The notes under the pieces: generated by a model
The model's database searches: none
What the model saw: the letters and a program-made list of their open reading frames with translations, nothing else
What the model was told of the DNA's origin: nothing
DNA from: Persicaria tinctoria
Lineage: Eukaryota > Streptophyta > Magnoliopsida > Caryophyllales > Polygonaceae
NCBI GenBank assembly: GCA_037127255.1
Contig: JBANSL010000013.1
Span: 80,285,688-80,349,687 of the forward strand
DNA: 64,000 nt
Reading direction: 5' to 3'
Position numbers and translations under genes: made by a program
Part shown: in pieces, positions 27,039 to 38,607 of the stretch
Position numbering within the stretch: position 1 is the stretch's first letter
How the letters are laid out: every line of letters starts with the position of its first letter

Positions 27039-27526
27039 AAAAGGAAGCACGTGATCGAGTAGGCTAATTGATTGAAAAAAAATTAACAACAGATATCGCA
27101 TACCTTAACTCCATAAGGACTTAAGGATATGTTGAAATGAATTAGAAGCATACAAAATCAAAATTAAAGAAACTAAGGGTGTGTTTGGATTCCATTGCAT
27201 TTTCATTATAATGCAAATATTTTACCTCGTTTTATGTGTCCGTTTGGTTGTAAAAATAAAAAATCTCGTAAAAACCGAGGTAAAACCGTAATTTAACCAA
27301 ATAATCACATAAATTGAGATAAAATAATTGTATTTTAATTAATATATCGTGGAATAAAAAAATATCATAATTTAAACGTCTTAAAATATTTGTTAATCAA
27401 ACAATGCCTTATCATTTTGCATTATAATGATAATGCATTTGGAATCCAAACACACCCTAAAAGGAAGCACGTGATCGAGTAGGCTCATTGATTGAAAAAA
27501 ATTAACAACCCATATCACATAGCTTA
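27039..27526. repeat. 68-bp direct repeats flanking a MITE
   Basis: AAGGAAGCACGTGATCGAGT followed by AGGCTAATTGATTG occurs at 27039-27106 and, with few changes, at 27459-27526. The Tourist-like MITE 27177-27457 lies between, directly against the right copy. Confidence 0.85.
27177..27457. mobile_element. Tourist/PIF-Harbinger-type MITE, 281 bp
   Basis: The ends GGGTGTGTTTGGATTCCA and the complementary GGAATCCAAACACACCC are inverted, with inner AATGCAAA also matched. A TAA target duplication (27174-27176 and 27458-27460) fits the TWA preference of PIF/Harbinger elements. Confidence 0.88.
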
Positions 27527-27704
27527 ATGATTTTTTTAATTTTTTTTTCAGTATGCAAAAATTTGGATGCACTACCGACATCCATGATCATCTCGCAAGA
27601 TGATGTTCTAAAACTCATAACAACAGGAACTTAAAATAAAATTACAATTCAACTGAGATTTAGCAAGAAAATAAGTTGCACCATTTGCCTCTCTGTAGCA
27701 GTGC

Positions 27705-28990
27705 TAAATTGTGACGCTCTCAAAATATTTGCTTAACGAATGGATTTCTTCGATTATTTGAGCGACCTCCCATGGTGTATTATTGACTTGATTGATGGCA
27801 TTGACTATGATTGCGCAATCACTTTCAATAATCACTCTTCGAATCCCCATCTCTGCTGCGAGTCTTATACCTGTATAAACTGCAAAAGCTTATGCTAGAA
27901 TGACAGAACTCATCCTGACGTTACATTTATGAATCTGAAGAACTAGACCGTCATTATTCCTCACAATACAACCAACCTGCGGTTGAGTATCAATTTTCAC
28001 CGAAGCATCTATATTTATCTTAATAACATTTATTGGAGGGCATTTCCGAATCAATTTATCAGAAGGCCTAACACGTTTAGGTAACTTCGTTTTTACCTGC
28101 TCTTTATTCCAGCACAAGATTTTATCTATAGTTTGAATTAGAGCATAGATAATACCTGTATCAGAAGTATTGCGAAAAATAATTCTATTTCTGAGCTCCC
28201 AAACAGAATGCCATAAATGACATAAGTCTGTAAAATCTATATTAAGAGCCCTAGTATTTAAAATATTTTCCGAAACATTACTAGTTAAATTTGGAATATT
28301 ATAACATTTTCCCAACTTAATACCCGAATTTTGAATAAGGGATCTAGTGATCTGACAATTAAACAATAAATGATTTGTATCTTCTATATCAGAATTACAA
28401 AGAGAGCACGTAATAGGAACTCTATTTATATATCTATTTAGACGGGTCGTGGTAGGTAAGATATATAAAATAATTTTACAATTTTTTTTTTAATATTCGG
28501 AGGAATATTAAGTTTCCAAATCCAGTATGCTGGAATTTTCTTAGTATTCCTAGTATTACAAATAGAAGATGTGGATTTAACAGAGAATTTTCCATTACTA
28601 CTATAAATCTAAATTAACCTGTCAGGACTCAGGAATATCAATTATTGGAATATGGATATTAGTAATAGCTTGAACAATATGAGAGGGAATATATACTATT
28701 TAATTTATCAATATCCCAAGAGTTGGTATTTGTAAATAAATCAGAAACTTTTAAGTTAGGATTACGATCATTCCGAAAGTTTTGAAGATATTGTGCATTT
28801 ACCCAAATGCCAGACCATACATTTATAGTTTTCTCATTACCCACTAGCCAGAGCAGTTCTTTAGAGAATAGATCTCTGATATTAAGAAGTCTGTCAAATT
28901 GCCAAGAAGTTTTGAATTTTCCTCTTTCCATTAGAGATTCTTTCGAGAGATATTTATCTGTGACTACCTTAGACCAAATATTAATGATTG
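27705..28990 (-). pseudogene. Degenerate plant L1-type LINE fragment (RT end to RNase H)
   Basis: The 28659-28931 part encodes FSKELLWLVGNEKTINVWSG, the segment after the reverse transcriptase domain. Bases 28110-27705 encode INVIKINIDASVKIDTQPQV and VGCIVRNNDG, then TGIRLAAEMGIRRVIIESDC, a plant RNase H domain. The expected glutamate of the AEA motif is a TAA stop (VILA*AFAVYTG near 27889). Several other stops and frameshifts occur. It lies inside the long-TIR element. Confidence 0.78.
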
Positions 28991-29299
28991 AAATGAATTA
29001 GAAGCAGGAAGATATAACATATGACCAATTTGTTTTAGAGTTTGAAACTTGAGAGATGGGAAGGAGGAGAATTAAAAAAAAAGAATAATTATAATTCTTT
29101 TTTGGAAAGATGGAATAATTATTTATTTTTGTAACAAAAATATCTTATCTTGGGCAATTTGACAACATCTTTATCTCTTAATGGGTATATAGCCAATTGT
29201 TAAATTCCAATGGGTATATTAACAATTAAACAACTTTATATGAGTATATAGCCAATTACGACCCTAAAATATATTTAAAAAAATAAGTTCATGCATTTT

Positions 29300-29500
29300 T
29301 GTTAAAAAATAACCAGCCATATCTCTTAACATGGTTAAAGAAATGCATGAACTTATTTTTCTTTAATGTTTTCTTAACCTTTTTAACATATGAAACGGGT
29401 AATGGAAAATTACTTTAGAATTGTGTAATTTATGCAAAAATTTATCAGATATTTCAACATATTTTTGTCATTGCCATTTTTTACAAAACCCTTCACGCAA
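29300..29500 (-). repeat. Dispersed repeat related to 47038-47205 and 48178-48332
   Basis: The minus strand carries TTGTAAAAAATGGCAATGAC, TGTTGAAATATCTGATAAA and GTTAAGAAAACATTAAAG, matching the two plus-strand copies near 47.1 and 48.2 kb with substitutions. Confidence 0.65.
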
Positions 29501-30257
29501 TATTTTAAGGAATATAGTGAATCTTATGAAATTAAAATGGATCTCTTTACACTATTTTATTAGCAACCAAAATATGTAAATATCCACAAACGAAACGCGG
29601 ACATGTTGCTTCACATCTTATTTGTGGAAAAAATGCCACATTAGAGGGTGCACAAAACATTTGATTTGACACAATTTAAATTCAAAGAGTTACGCAAACA
29701 AACATCATAATTTGCACGGAAATTCAATATTGTAGAGATAACATAGACCTATGTAAACCATATTCTAAACACTCACACTAATATTTTGCCATCAATCTTT
29801 CCTTCTCAAACGAACATAAGCCATAATTCTAGACATTTTTCTATCATTCCCTAACTATCTTGGAATAAATACAGTTGACTAACATTACAATGTTTTAATC
29901 ATACGGAGTATTTTAAACACTATGCTATGGCTTTCTCAAATTGTACCATATTTTAAACACGCTATTATTGCTTTCTCAAATGGTACAAAGAAACCTCTCA
30001 TTCGTTGCTATTATTCAAGGGCAAAAAACCTGTTTGACACAAGTTTATTATAACTTTTTAAAAGAAGTGTCGCAATGCTTTTCGTGATTTTTAAAAAAAA
30101 AATACAAATTACTATATAATTTGTCATACCAAACAAGAATTGCCTCTTTTATTCTATCCATAAAGGCTAATTTTTTTATATATCCCTAAACTTTCATCTA
30201 GATTTTAATTTAATCTAGATTAATCTTTAATATGCCAAAATGCCCTAAGAAATACAA
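29501..30257. other. AT-rich intergenic stretch
   Basis: No ORF or transposon end recognised. Confidence 0.4.
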
Positions 30258-30259
30258 TA

Positions 30260-30495
30260 CTCCATCCGTTCAACAAAACTTGACGTTTTACTATTCATGC
30301 ACGCTTTTTTAGGAGCTAAAAATTATATAAAATATCGACTTTTTAAATAATTTTTTTTAACAATTTCGTAGTTATTATTAATAAGTACAAACTTGTTAAA
30401 TTTTTTTTTTAAAAAATGAATATTGTATATAGTTTTTATCATTCTAAAAAAGCGTGCATGAATAGTAAACGACAAGTTTTGTTGAACGAATGGAG
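30260..30495. mobile_element. Stowaway-type MITE, 236 bp
   Basis: The ends CTCCATCCGTTCAACAAAAC and the complement of GTTTTGTTGAACGAATGGAG are inverted. The pairing extends inward through TACTATTCATGCACGC. TA dinucleotides flank both ends (30258-30259 and 30496-30497), as expected for Tc1/mariner-related Stowaway elements. Confidence 0.92.
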
Positions 30496-30769
30496 TACAT
30501 TAATACAACATTCATCAACACAACCAGTAGACCATGGCATAGTAGAAAAGTAACACCTTTTTTTCTCCATTAAGTAAATGGCTGAATGAACATGATCCAT
30601 AATCTTAACAAACAAAAGTCTTTATCAAATTTATGACATGCTTGATACTACTGTACTATCTAACCTTAGCCCTGGCAATCCGGCATAGCCCAGGGCAAGA
30701 GCACCAATTCACCCAAAGAAACTGGATGCGAGGAGGACAAAAAATAAAGATGAGGGTGAATCAGAGTTT

Positions 30770-30912
30770 GGCTTGAAAAACATAAATGGCATTATCCGTC
30801 AAGGACGACGAGGTTTCAGCCATGGGTAGCTCAATCAAACTCCCAGAAGTTGGAGCCCAACCCTCTGCAGAATCAAAATTCTCTTCCTTCGTCCAAAACA
30901 TATCAACTTGAA
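30770..30912 (-). other. Possible isolated coding exon, unknown
   Basis: The minus strand reads VDMFWTKEENFDSAEGWAP followed by SGSLIELPMAETSSSLTDN and ends at a stop after VFQAKL. It has protein-like composition and no internal stop, and sits just beyond the 3' end of the unknown-function gene. I cannot identify it; it may be a fragment or chance. Confidence 0.3.
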
Positions 30913-30916
30913 CTAG

Positions 30917-33890
30917 CTAGAGGGAATGATACTTAAAAGACGGTTATGTGATCAAAATCTTAGAAATTTATCGCTTGACAGAGTTGACAGTGTTACTGCC
31001 TTCCATTGTTCCAGCGGCGAGATGTTTGATCAACATACTGTAACCTAGGGCCTTTATAACCTGGCACATTCTGACCAGGACCTTCTCTTTTACGACAAAC
31101 TCCAGCCATATCCTCCCGCCCCTCAGCAAAGCTGCTGCTTGGCCTACCATATTGACCAAACTGATTCTGTCCCCAATCATTTTTCGAATCTTTTGAAGCT
31201 CCTCCATGAGTAACGTTAGCAGAATAATTATAACCAGTGTGGTAGCTAGGTCTGCTTATGCCAGGTTCGCGTTGGTTGCGACCCCATGAACTTTCCCTAA
31301 AGTCCTGGCATCCTTTTCCACTTTTCCACTTATTGCCATTGTCATCTGCATTTTTACCTTTATTTGAGTAACTTGAGGGTTTCCGGTCACATGTTTTTGA
31401 CCAAGCACCTCCCTGAGTGCCATTGTTAGCAGTAGCAGTTCCAGGTCTGTCATGGTATCCCTGAGAGCCATAATTAGCAGTAGCAGTTCCAGGTCTCCCA
31501 TTGTATCCCCAAGGATTGCCACTGTTGGACTGCTTCTCTAAGGCATTAACACGGCCGTGGCGTTGGTTCCAACCTGTAGCTTCATTCTTCAATAGCTGGC
31601 CAGTCTGACCATGACCCCGCTGCCAAGGGTCATTGGCATCCCATCTGTCACGATGCTGCCAAGGGTCATTGTCATCCCATCGGACACGACTCTCCCAGGA
31701 ATTTCCATTATTGGTTGGTTTGTCTCTGGCATCAACAGGGTCCTCCCTTTGGTTCCAGCCCATAGCTTTATCCCTTGAAGCTTGGCTAGTCGAAGCATGA
31801 CCACGCTCCCAGGGGTTATCTTTGACATCGTCATATTTGATAGTTGAACTATTCTGTCTGTCATGGCACTCCCAACGGGTCACATTGTTGGTTGGCTCCT
31901 CTTGGGCATTGACAGGGTCATCCCATTGATTAAACCCCGTTGCCTTATCCTTCAATGCTCCACTACTCTGAGCATGCTCACAACCCCAGGGATCATCACA
32001 GTTACCAAGCCTCCCATCAGGGTCTTTTAAGCTGCCAAAAGAGGGAACATTCGTTTCGTATACAGCATCTTCGCCTCTGCTCTCCTTGTCATCAGGTACA
32101 AAGATTGCCCGGTCCAAGTCTACCATCAAATCAGGATCAATATAAGGATTCCAATCAATTTCCTCAATATACGCATTTGGACCTGGTATACGAGTCTCAC
32201 GTTTCCCACCATTAAGCTTTGCCAAATAACATTCTTTAGCATCGTCAAATGCCTCTCTGCCGGCTGTATCATCCCATTCAAGCATATCGCTCTGGCAATG
32301 CATAAACTTCTTACTGCTCAGTACCTTCTCCCATGGAACTCCAGCCAAAAAGCAGAACTTCTTCTCCCACATAGGCACATTGTCTTGCCATTCACCTGAT
32401 AATATTGAGCTACTAGCCAGATAACATCCCCGTCGACCCAAGTTTATGAACATATAAAATTTAAACCAACTCAAAAAGATGCATCACTCAGAAATGATAG
32501 ATACATTCATGTACTTGATACTAGATATACAAAGGTAACATATTTTGCCTTGGCAGTCAGCAGTGTTGATAAATTTCATCTCTACATACCAACTTCTATG
32601 ACAGATTTTCTCAACAATAATTAGAAAACCTTATCTTCATGTGTTAAATGCAAACTCGCAAAGGACCCAACTATCATGCAATTTGATATGATTCTACAAC
32701 AGTATCTCCCACAAGAGACTAAATCAACAGGAATTATATACATCAACAAGAAAGCACAATCACTTCACATGTGAGCACAATCTTTACTTTTCAATATAAT
32801 TCATCCCTTGCGAATTCGTTCAGCTTCTAGTCACATTCATTCAAATCAGAACACTCTTGAACATCATTAAGTTTTTTTTTTTTTAAAGAGGCGTTGCAAA
32901 CAAGGGCACCCACTATCCTAGCAAATTAAAGACAGCTATACTCACTGGCTGCAACTAATAATATAACTATTCACCATTCACCCGAATCCTTACACTTCTA
33001 AATTGTACATGGGTTGAAGAATATATGCTCAAAAATAGACAAAATTATTTCAGCCAAGACCAATAGTGACAGGCAATATCCGATCATTGTTTACAAAATG
33101 CTATACTGCGGCCAAAAAGTCAGATGGACACTAGACTTCTCTTGGATGGTACATAAAGATATGCCAGCATTTGCTACAAAGTAACATAAAAGGAAAAGAA
33201 TATACATCCTCACCAAGTGTTGAAGACTGAAATAAAATAAAAATGTCTAGAACTTCACAGTATCAAGATCAAATTTTCATCTGTTTCCTAGGTTCAAGCT
33301 ATGAAATTTCAACAATCAAGCTACAACCGCTCTTTAATTCATAACAAAAAAAAAAAGCATATAGGAAATCAAAGGGAGTAGAAACTAAAGAACAACCTAA
33401 GAAAACTTTGAAGAAAAAGATTTAAAAAACATGTCCAAACCAGAGGGAAGCCAGAGATTAGGGCTTAAAAATGCCTGAAAAATGCTGCATCTGCATCTAG
33501 GATGGAAACTTAAATAGGGAAAAGACAGCATTTTCTAATTTTCTATTCAAGTTAGAACTTCCTTCTCAAATTCACAGTCAACCTGAGTATAGAAAGGGCG
33601 ACTGCCATTCTAAATGGAAAGAGGCATGGCAATACAAAGTTTGGCATCTCATGAGCAATGGAAATGTACCCAAATTTAGTATAAAAAAGAACTCAAAGCA
33701 AATTACGAGACCTTGTGATCAACTCCAATGATTTTTTCAACTAGCATTGACACCACCAATTTGCCTTACATGTAAGTTAGTTTCCATAATACAAGGATCT
33801 ACATCTACTGATCTAGCCCTGTCAGGGCCAATTGCATCTCTTCTTATTTAAATAGCATACAAACTATCTTCAGAAATCATAACAGAAATC
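30917..33890. repeat. Segmental duplication, copy B (source copy)
   Basis: This matches 20028-23003 in the same orientation. It is judged the source because its exon 2 frame is intact and exon 1 is present just beyond the duplicated block. Confidence 0.9.
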
Positions 33891-34103
33891 ACACCAAATT
33901 TGCAATCCAACAGAGAATTTGTCGAAATAAGAGGCCCTTCACCGATCAATTTCAAACCAGATATTGCAGTAGGTAAAAAGGCAAGAAGAGAGAGTACCGA
34001 ATTCGGGATCACGATAAGTTTCGCGGGGAGGAGACCAGTCATAGTCACGATACTTGTTGCGACGGTTTGAGCGGGGCGGATACCTTCGATTCCAGCGGCC
34101 CAT
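30993..34103 (-). CDS. Plant-conserved protein of unknown function, two exons, 502 aa
   Basis: Exon 1 (34103-33998) begins MGRWNRRYPPRSNRRNKYRD and ends in ...DPEF plus one base before GTACTC. Exon 2 (32395-30993) follows an ATTATCAG acceptor and continues GEWQDNVPMWEKKFC in phase. The total of 1509 nt ends in TAA. A TTG or ATG farther upstream in the intron is not needed. The first ~170 residues look globular and resemble an uncharacterised plant family (motifs VPWEKVLSSKKFM, LEWDD, IDWNPYIDPDL). From about residue 190 the protein is low-complexity and rich in Gly, Asn, Trp, Arg and Asp, with repeats such as DDNDPWQ and GRPGTATAN, suggesting a disordered, possibly RNA-associated tail (inference). 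No membrane segment or signal peptide is seen. The ~1.6-kb intron is AT-rich. A partial pseudogene copy lies at 20099-21503. Confidence 0.82.
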
Positions 34104-34665
34104 TTCTCACCCACAGATAGGGCTTCTCGGCAGGAGCTTTCCAGAAACCGAAACCCTCGAAGAAAAGATCTACCAGTTTATGGCAAAATCAACAACAGCA
34201 GCTATTTACAAGTGCGGTTCAAGAAAGGGAAGGGGAAAGGAAGAGGATGCGGGCGAAGAAGTTGAAAAGGTTCGTCCTCGATTGGAGACAAAAGGCTAAT
34301 TAAAAATGGAAGAAAAATCAACCGACAATGGAGAATGTAAGATTAGACTGATTTGAAGAATTACGAGAGTGCAATCGGTCGTTGGGGATATTCACTGATT
34401 TCTTGCAGATGGATTGATGGGTTTCAGAGATGGCAGGCGACGATTTGGATTTTAATGGAGTTCGAGTTCGGAGAAGATGAACTGAAACAGAGTCTTTGTT
34501 TCTTCTCTCTTTCTCATTGAATGACTAATGAGTATAAAATTCGGTTCGGTTTCGTTTATATCTGAACATGAAGATATCTGAACACGGAGGAGTATAAAGC
34601 AAGATTTCGAGTCCTGTTTACACGTGTGAGCCGAGCTTATATTTGTGTTAGTTTAGATTTAAACT
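34104..34665. other. 5' flank of the unknown-function gene
   Basis: The likely 5' UTR and promoter of the minus-strand gene. No TATA box could be assigned with confidence. AACTAGTTTAGTGTCCGTGC near 34662 resembles a reversed Helitron 3' end, but its hairpin is incomplete. Confidence 0.4.
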
Positions 34666-34711
34666 AGTTTAGTGTCCGTGCCTTCAATTTTAATCCATGT
34701 GGATTTGAAAA

Positions 34712-34766
<55 letters not shown>
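34712..34766. repeat. (CT)n(TA)n microsatellite
   Basis: A short CT run followed by a TA run, like the compound tract at 18260-18421 but shorter. Confidence 0.9.
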
Positions 34767-34769
<3 letters not shown>

Positions 34770-35320
34770 ATACTATATTAATATATACTTGTTAATTTAC
34801 AACAAAATATGTATAAAATATTTTTTTAATTTATAAATTAGTTGCAAAGAGATACCATATAAATCTGAAAATAATTTACTAATGTTAAGTAGTACACCAC
34901 TTAATATAATTTGAAATACATATATAATTATTGTCATTAGGATAAAACTAAAAAATAAAATATAATTTGTCATATAATTGAAAAACTGAAAAGTTACTTA
35001 CATCCTTGGTTTGCCCATTTACTGGGTATTCGAACTCTCAGTAGATGGTTGTCTAGTATATTGAATCTTTATCTTTATCGGGAAAAAAAAGTATTCGATT
35101 CGAATAACACCCTTATTGACTACACACGCGTCCTAATTTTTTTTTTCGCTATTTACAAAAACAGTAAAATATAATGCTAATCCAATATCCCTCCTCAAGG
35201 ACTTCGAGGTGGGGAGGTCATGCCCAAAATATATATTGAGGCGATGGAAGTATTTTGGTGAGTATATCTACAACCAGGGGCAGAGGCAGAAATATATCTA
35301 GGGGGCTCGTTGTTCCAAAA
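34767..35320. other. AT-rich intergenic stretch
   Basis: No gene recognised. Towards 35180-35330 the sequence becomes retroelement-like, but no domain is readable. Confidence 0.35.
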
Positions 35321-35329
35321 CTTGGATGT

Positions 35330-35760
35330 CTAATATGATAAGACTTAGCAGAACGTTACAGAACCCCGTGGAAGTGTGTGTTGCTGGTGTACCCCCGAGT
35401 GAAGGAATTCAAGGCCTCTGGTCATTCGCTCTATCGAAGGGATCGCCAGTTCCACTATGTATTGATTCAAGTCGCAAGACATCAACATTTAAGCACTAAC
35501 CTTGACACGCTCAGAACTTGTTTTCAAAACCTCAGTTCTAAACCCTTCTCTCGACATTTGTGGGGGATTGTTAGAGATAATGCCTAGAGATGGTGGTTTT
35601 AAGGTGTCTCTTGAACTTCCCCTATCCCACATGGAAAGTTCAAGGGTATCCTAAAGATGTTTTTAAGGAGACTCTACGACTAAATACATTGAGAGGTAGA
35701 GGAGGAGGTGGGGCATCCACATGCGCGCCCACCGCCGCATTCCGTCCGGCTCGTGCTCCA
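35330..35760 (+). mobile_element. LTR-retrotransposon-like debris
   Basis: A purine-rich tract, TTTGTGGGGGA, is followed by TTGTTAGAGATAATGCC and later CCCCTATCCCACATGGAAAG. This resembles a polypurine tract and the start of a 3' LTR with the common plant TCCCACAT segment. No second LTR is found, so the extent is uncertain. Confidence 0.35.
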
Positions 35761-35899
35761 AGATTGGAGTTAAATTTTATGAATAGACTTGTTAGTTTTT
35801 ATCCGCAAATATCTATTTTTCACTGAAAATATCCTTTTCGAATGAGTTCGGCCTACATCCACTAATGCCCTATAGCAAGTTTGTTGCTTATCGCGGGTT

Positions 35900-37085
35900 C
35901 TAGCAAGTTTATTGTCCAACAATGGAGACTTGTGACAAAGAGATGGCAAAGAGAATCTCTTGATTTAGTAGGTAATAGTAAGAAAACATTCGCCCCAAAA
36001 AGTGGTTGGTAATTTGGATTGAAAAAGAAGGGCTTGAGAAACCTTAAGAAGGTGCTTATGCTTACGTTAAACAACACCATTTTGTTGGGAGGTGGTGACC
36101 TCTGAAAATTCTAGGGCATTATCAAACCCGATGATTTGGACATGAGTTTGAAATTGTTTTTCAACGAGGGTAAAGAAAGCTTTGAGAATGGGAAAGGCAT
36201 CACTCTTGTGAGTCAATAGATGGGTCCAGGTTAGTATGTCGTGGTCATCAACAATAGTGAGGAAGTAATTGTACCCCCTGTAAGTGGTACATTTGTAGGG
36301 TCCTGTATATGCATGTGCAGCGCCGATCTTATCATTTTAGAGGCCCAGGGCGAAAAAAAAATTTAGGGCCCTTTTATATAAAAGAATAAACTATTTAATA
36401 TTTTATCTAGGTTTTTTTCGCTTAAATATTTTATATCAATTCAAAGTAGCACGTACAATATTACTTACAAAAATCCATTTTGATATCCTAAAAATAATAG
36501 CACATAGATATCTCATCTAATAATTAAAAAAATTATTAGCAACTAATACAAATGTATAGCACTATTAGGGGTTTTCAAAACTTAGGGGATAAATTAGGTA
36601 GAGATTGTATTATATGTGTAATTTTTTGAAGGTTTAATTATTGAATCACTTTCTAATGGCATGTTCCGGGTTCGTTTAGATAATGAGGATCTGATTCTAG
36701 GTTATGTTTCGAAAAGGATACACCGTAGTTTTTTTAAAAAAAATAGGGCTCGTTTGCAAATTATATTTTAATTCCCTTGTTGGGCTAGTTAAAATTAAAC
36801 ATTATATTTGGTGATCCTTATTATATTTGGTGATCCTTGTAAATGAATGAATGATTTAATTGAGCCTTTGTAAATATTTTAAAAATAAGATAACATTATA
36901 AACAAGAATACTATACTACATATAATCCGGGATGGGCCCTGGGCGGTAGCCCATGCTGCCCTTGTGCCTGGGCCGGCACTGTGCATGTGTCAAGTGGATC
37001 AAATGAAATGGCTTTGAGCTTCAATGCATGGTCACTACCAGGAAAGGGTTTGCGACATTGACAAGCTTGAGTACTGAAGTCGAGC
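35900..37085 (-). pseudogene. Ty1/copia integrase relic, split by a hAT element
   Basis: The minus strand reads ANPFLVVTMH then KPFHLIHL, interrupted by the hAT insertion, then GPYKCTTYRGYNYFLTIVDD, WTHLLTHKSDAFPILKAFFT and LVENNFK. This is the copia pre-integrase and integrase core, with the first catalytic Asp in TIVDD. The region of the second Asp reads SSGLIMP*NFQ and is degenerate. No intact reverse transcriptase or LTR pair accompanies it. Confidence 0.8.
36318..36981. mobile_element. hAT-type non-autonomous element, 664 bp
   Basis: The ends CAGCGCCG and CCGGCACTG are imperfect inverted repeats, flanked by an exact 8-bp duplication, TGCATGTG (36310-36317 and 36982-36989). Inner GGCCCAGGGCG on the left matches the GGGCCCTGGGCGG region on the right. 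It interrupts the copia integrase relic, whose reading resumes on the other side. Confidence 0.9.
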
Positions 37086-37970
37086 GGGGTTCCATCCTAA
37101 AACCAATTGGCAATAGAAGGAGTAACCCACCATCTTCAAGCTTGATCAACTTCCTAATTGTCACCCTTTCAATGTATATTTTGTATAAATCATCCTTGTA
37201 CTCACAATGCATTAGAACGGAATAATTTCCCAGAGCTTCCAAGCTCCAAGACGGTAAAGACACCCTGGACAATGTTTACCATTATGTGGTATGGGATGAA
37301 ATGTGAAAGCATCTGATGACGCATCAAATGGCACAATGAGTTATCGTAAATTAGTTCTCTCTCCCAAGGGGGGAGAGCCAATATAGATCACCTCCAACTA
37401 CAACATCGGACCTACGCCACATCACATTTCCGAGGAAACCAATAATCTTTGTTGTACTCCAAAGATTGGTCCCAATGCCGTAGATTTCAACATTGGGATG
37501 GGCCACTTCTGCAGCGTACGAGTACACTAACCTGACAAACTTGTACATGTATGTTTTGTGATCATATTCGAGTCTCGAAATAACATTCTCGCCCCTTTTG
37601 GTAACAACTTTGGGCTCGAGATAAGAGAGTGTTTCCTTGTCGATGGATTCCATTACAAAATGGATGTGACCACCATGTTGAGATTCAAACAAACCAATCC
37701 GTTTATAGAACCAATCACTACAAGGTAGTCATCTTCAAATAATAGATCGAGAAATATCAAGACGTGTCCATCACATGAACCATCAAGCAGCAAAGAGAAC
37801 AAATGTTCTTTCCCCTCATCACATATAATGTGAATGAAATAAGATACTGAATTGTTCATCTTAGCAAATGAACTAGCGATGTGAAAGTGGCGTTGGATGA
37901 AAATAGGGTGATTGAAGAGAAAGTACCAAGCTCGACATATGTTGGACTTGAATCAATTAAAAAATTACCC
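37086..37970 (-). pseudogene. F-box/F-box-associated protein relic
   Basis: The minus strand from about 37965 reads CRAWYFLFNHPIFIQRHFHI, the end of an F-box. It then gives FAKMNNSVSYFIHIICDEG and DDYLVVIGSINGLVCLNL, a typical opening of F-box-associated domains. Further on are DHKTYMYKFVRLVYSYAAEV and VEIYGIGTNLWSTTKIIGF, and near 37240 SLEALGNYSVLMHCEYKD. Frame changes and stops separate these pieces and the N-terminal F-box half is not found. The 3' end runs directly into copia integrase sequence. Confidence 0.78.
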
Positions 37971-37992
37971 CGTACATCCTTATTATATCCGA

Positions 37993-38025
37993 CTAGTTCA
38001 GTACCCGCACTTTTGTGCGGTCTTT
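37993..38025 (-). mobile_element. Helitron 3' terminus, minus orientation
   Basis: On the minus strand CCGCACAAAAGTGCGG forms a 6-bp stem and is followed by GTACTGAACTAG then T. A hairpin about 10 nt before a CTAG end with a following T fits the Helitron 3' consensus (CTRR, insertion between A and T). The 5' TC end was not located. Confidence 0.6.
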
Positions 38026-38607
38026 TCTTTTAAATTAATATATTTAATATTAAAAATGTATATAAAAAAAATTGTAAGCTAGTAAACTTTAAACTCCAAG
38101 TACCGTTATTCAGATCTAAACATTTTTAATTAGTATTATATAGTTAACGATAAAAAGAACTTTGAATATTTGCAAGTAGAGACAAAATTTTATCCCATTG
38201 TTAATTAATATGTACCAAATACATATGTGTGTAAAAATAATCATAAATTATATATGCAATGTACCGTTATTTAAAGTTGAAATTGCTTGTCCTTTATTCT
38301 TCTACTCCTTGAATGCATTTGCCATCTTTGAATACGTCTGCCATCTTTGAATTATCTTGTGGAACAATGTAAACTAATGACCATGTATTTATATTTGAAA
38401 AATGTTTATTAAGTTTATTTATTTATTTATTGGGATTTGTTAGGTATAGCTACGATTTATTTTTATCTCTTAGTATAAACAGTTGAGTTTTGTTTTTACC
38501 GTACATATATATATATATATAGATAGAGTAGTGTATAATTAGTTTAGGTTTTGAAATAAAAAATAAGATGATTAGTTCTTGTATGGATCAAATTTGGCAT
38601 AGATATA

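Larger units (their letters stand above)
26532..29264. mobile_element. Long-TIR element (Mutator-like?), 2.73 kb
   Basis: The left end starts GGCGTAATCGGCTATATACC and continues with CATTAAAACATAAAGAT to AAATTGCCCAAGA (about 26645). The complement of 29150-29264 gives the same string with scattered differences. The inverted repeats are therefore about 115 bp. Flanks share only TAAAA (26527-26531 and 29265-29269), so the target duplication is uncertain. The interior contains a LINE fragment and a MITE. TIR length points to a Mutator-like element; this is inference. Confidence 0.7.

Noticed and set aside
32396..32474. An upstream start for the unknown-function gene (frame beginning MSWFKF or FINLGRRG)
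   Set aside because: This part is intron: the ATTATCAG acceptor at 32396 joins exon 1 in phase, while the upstream extension has no ATG in the intact copy's first position.
34655..34700. A Helitron 3' end in minus orientation near 34662
   Set aside because: The terminal wording is similar but the hairpin has lost one arm; the evidence is too weak for a feature.
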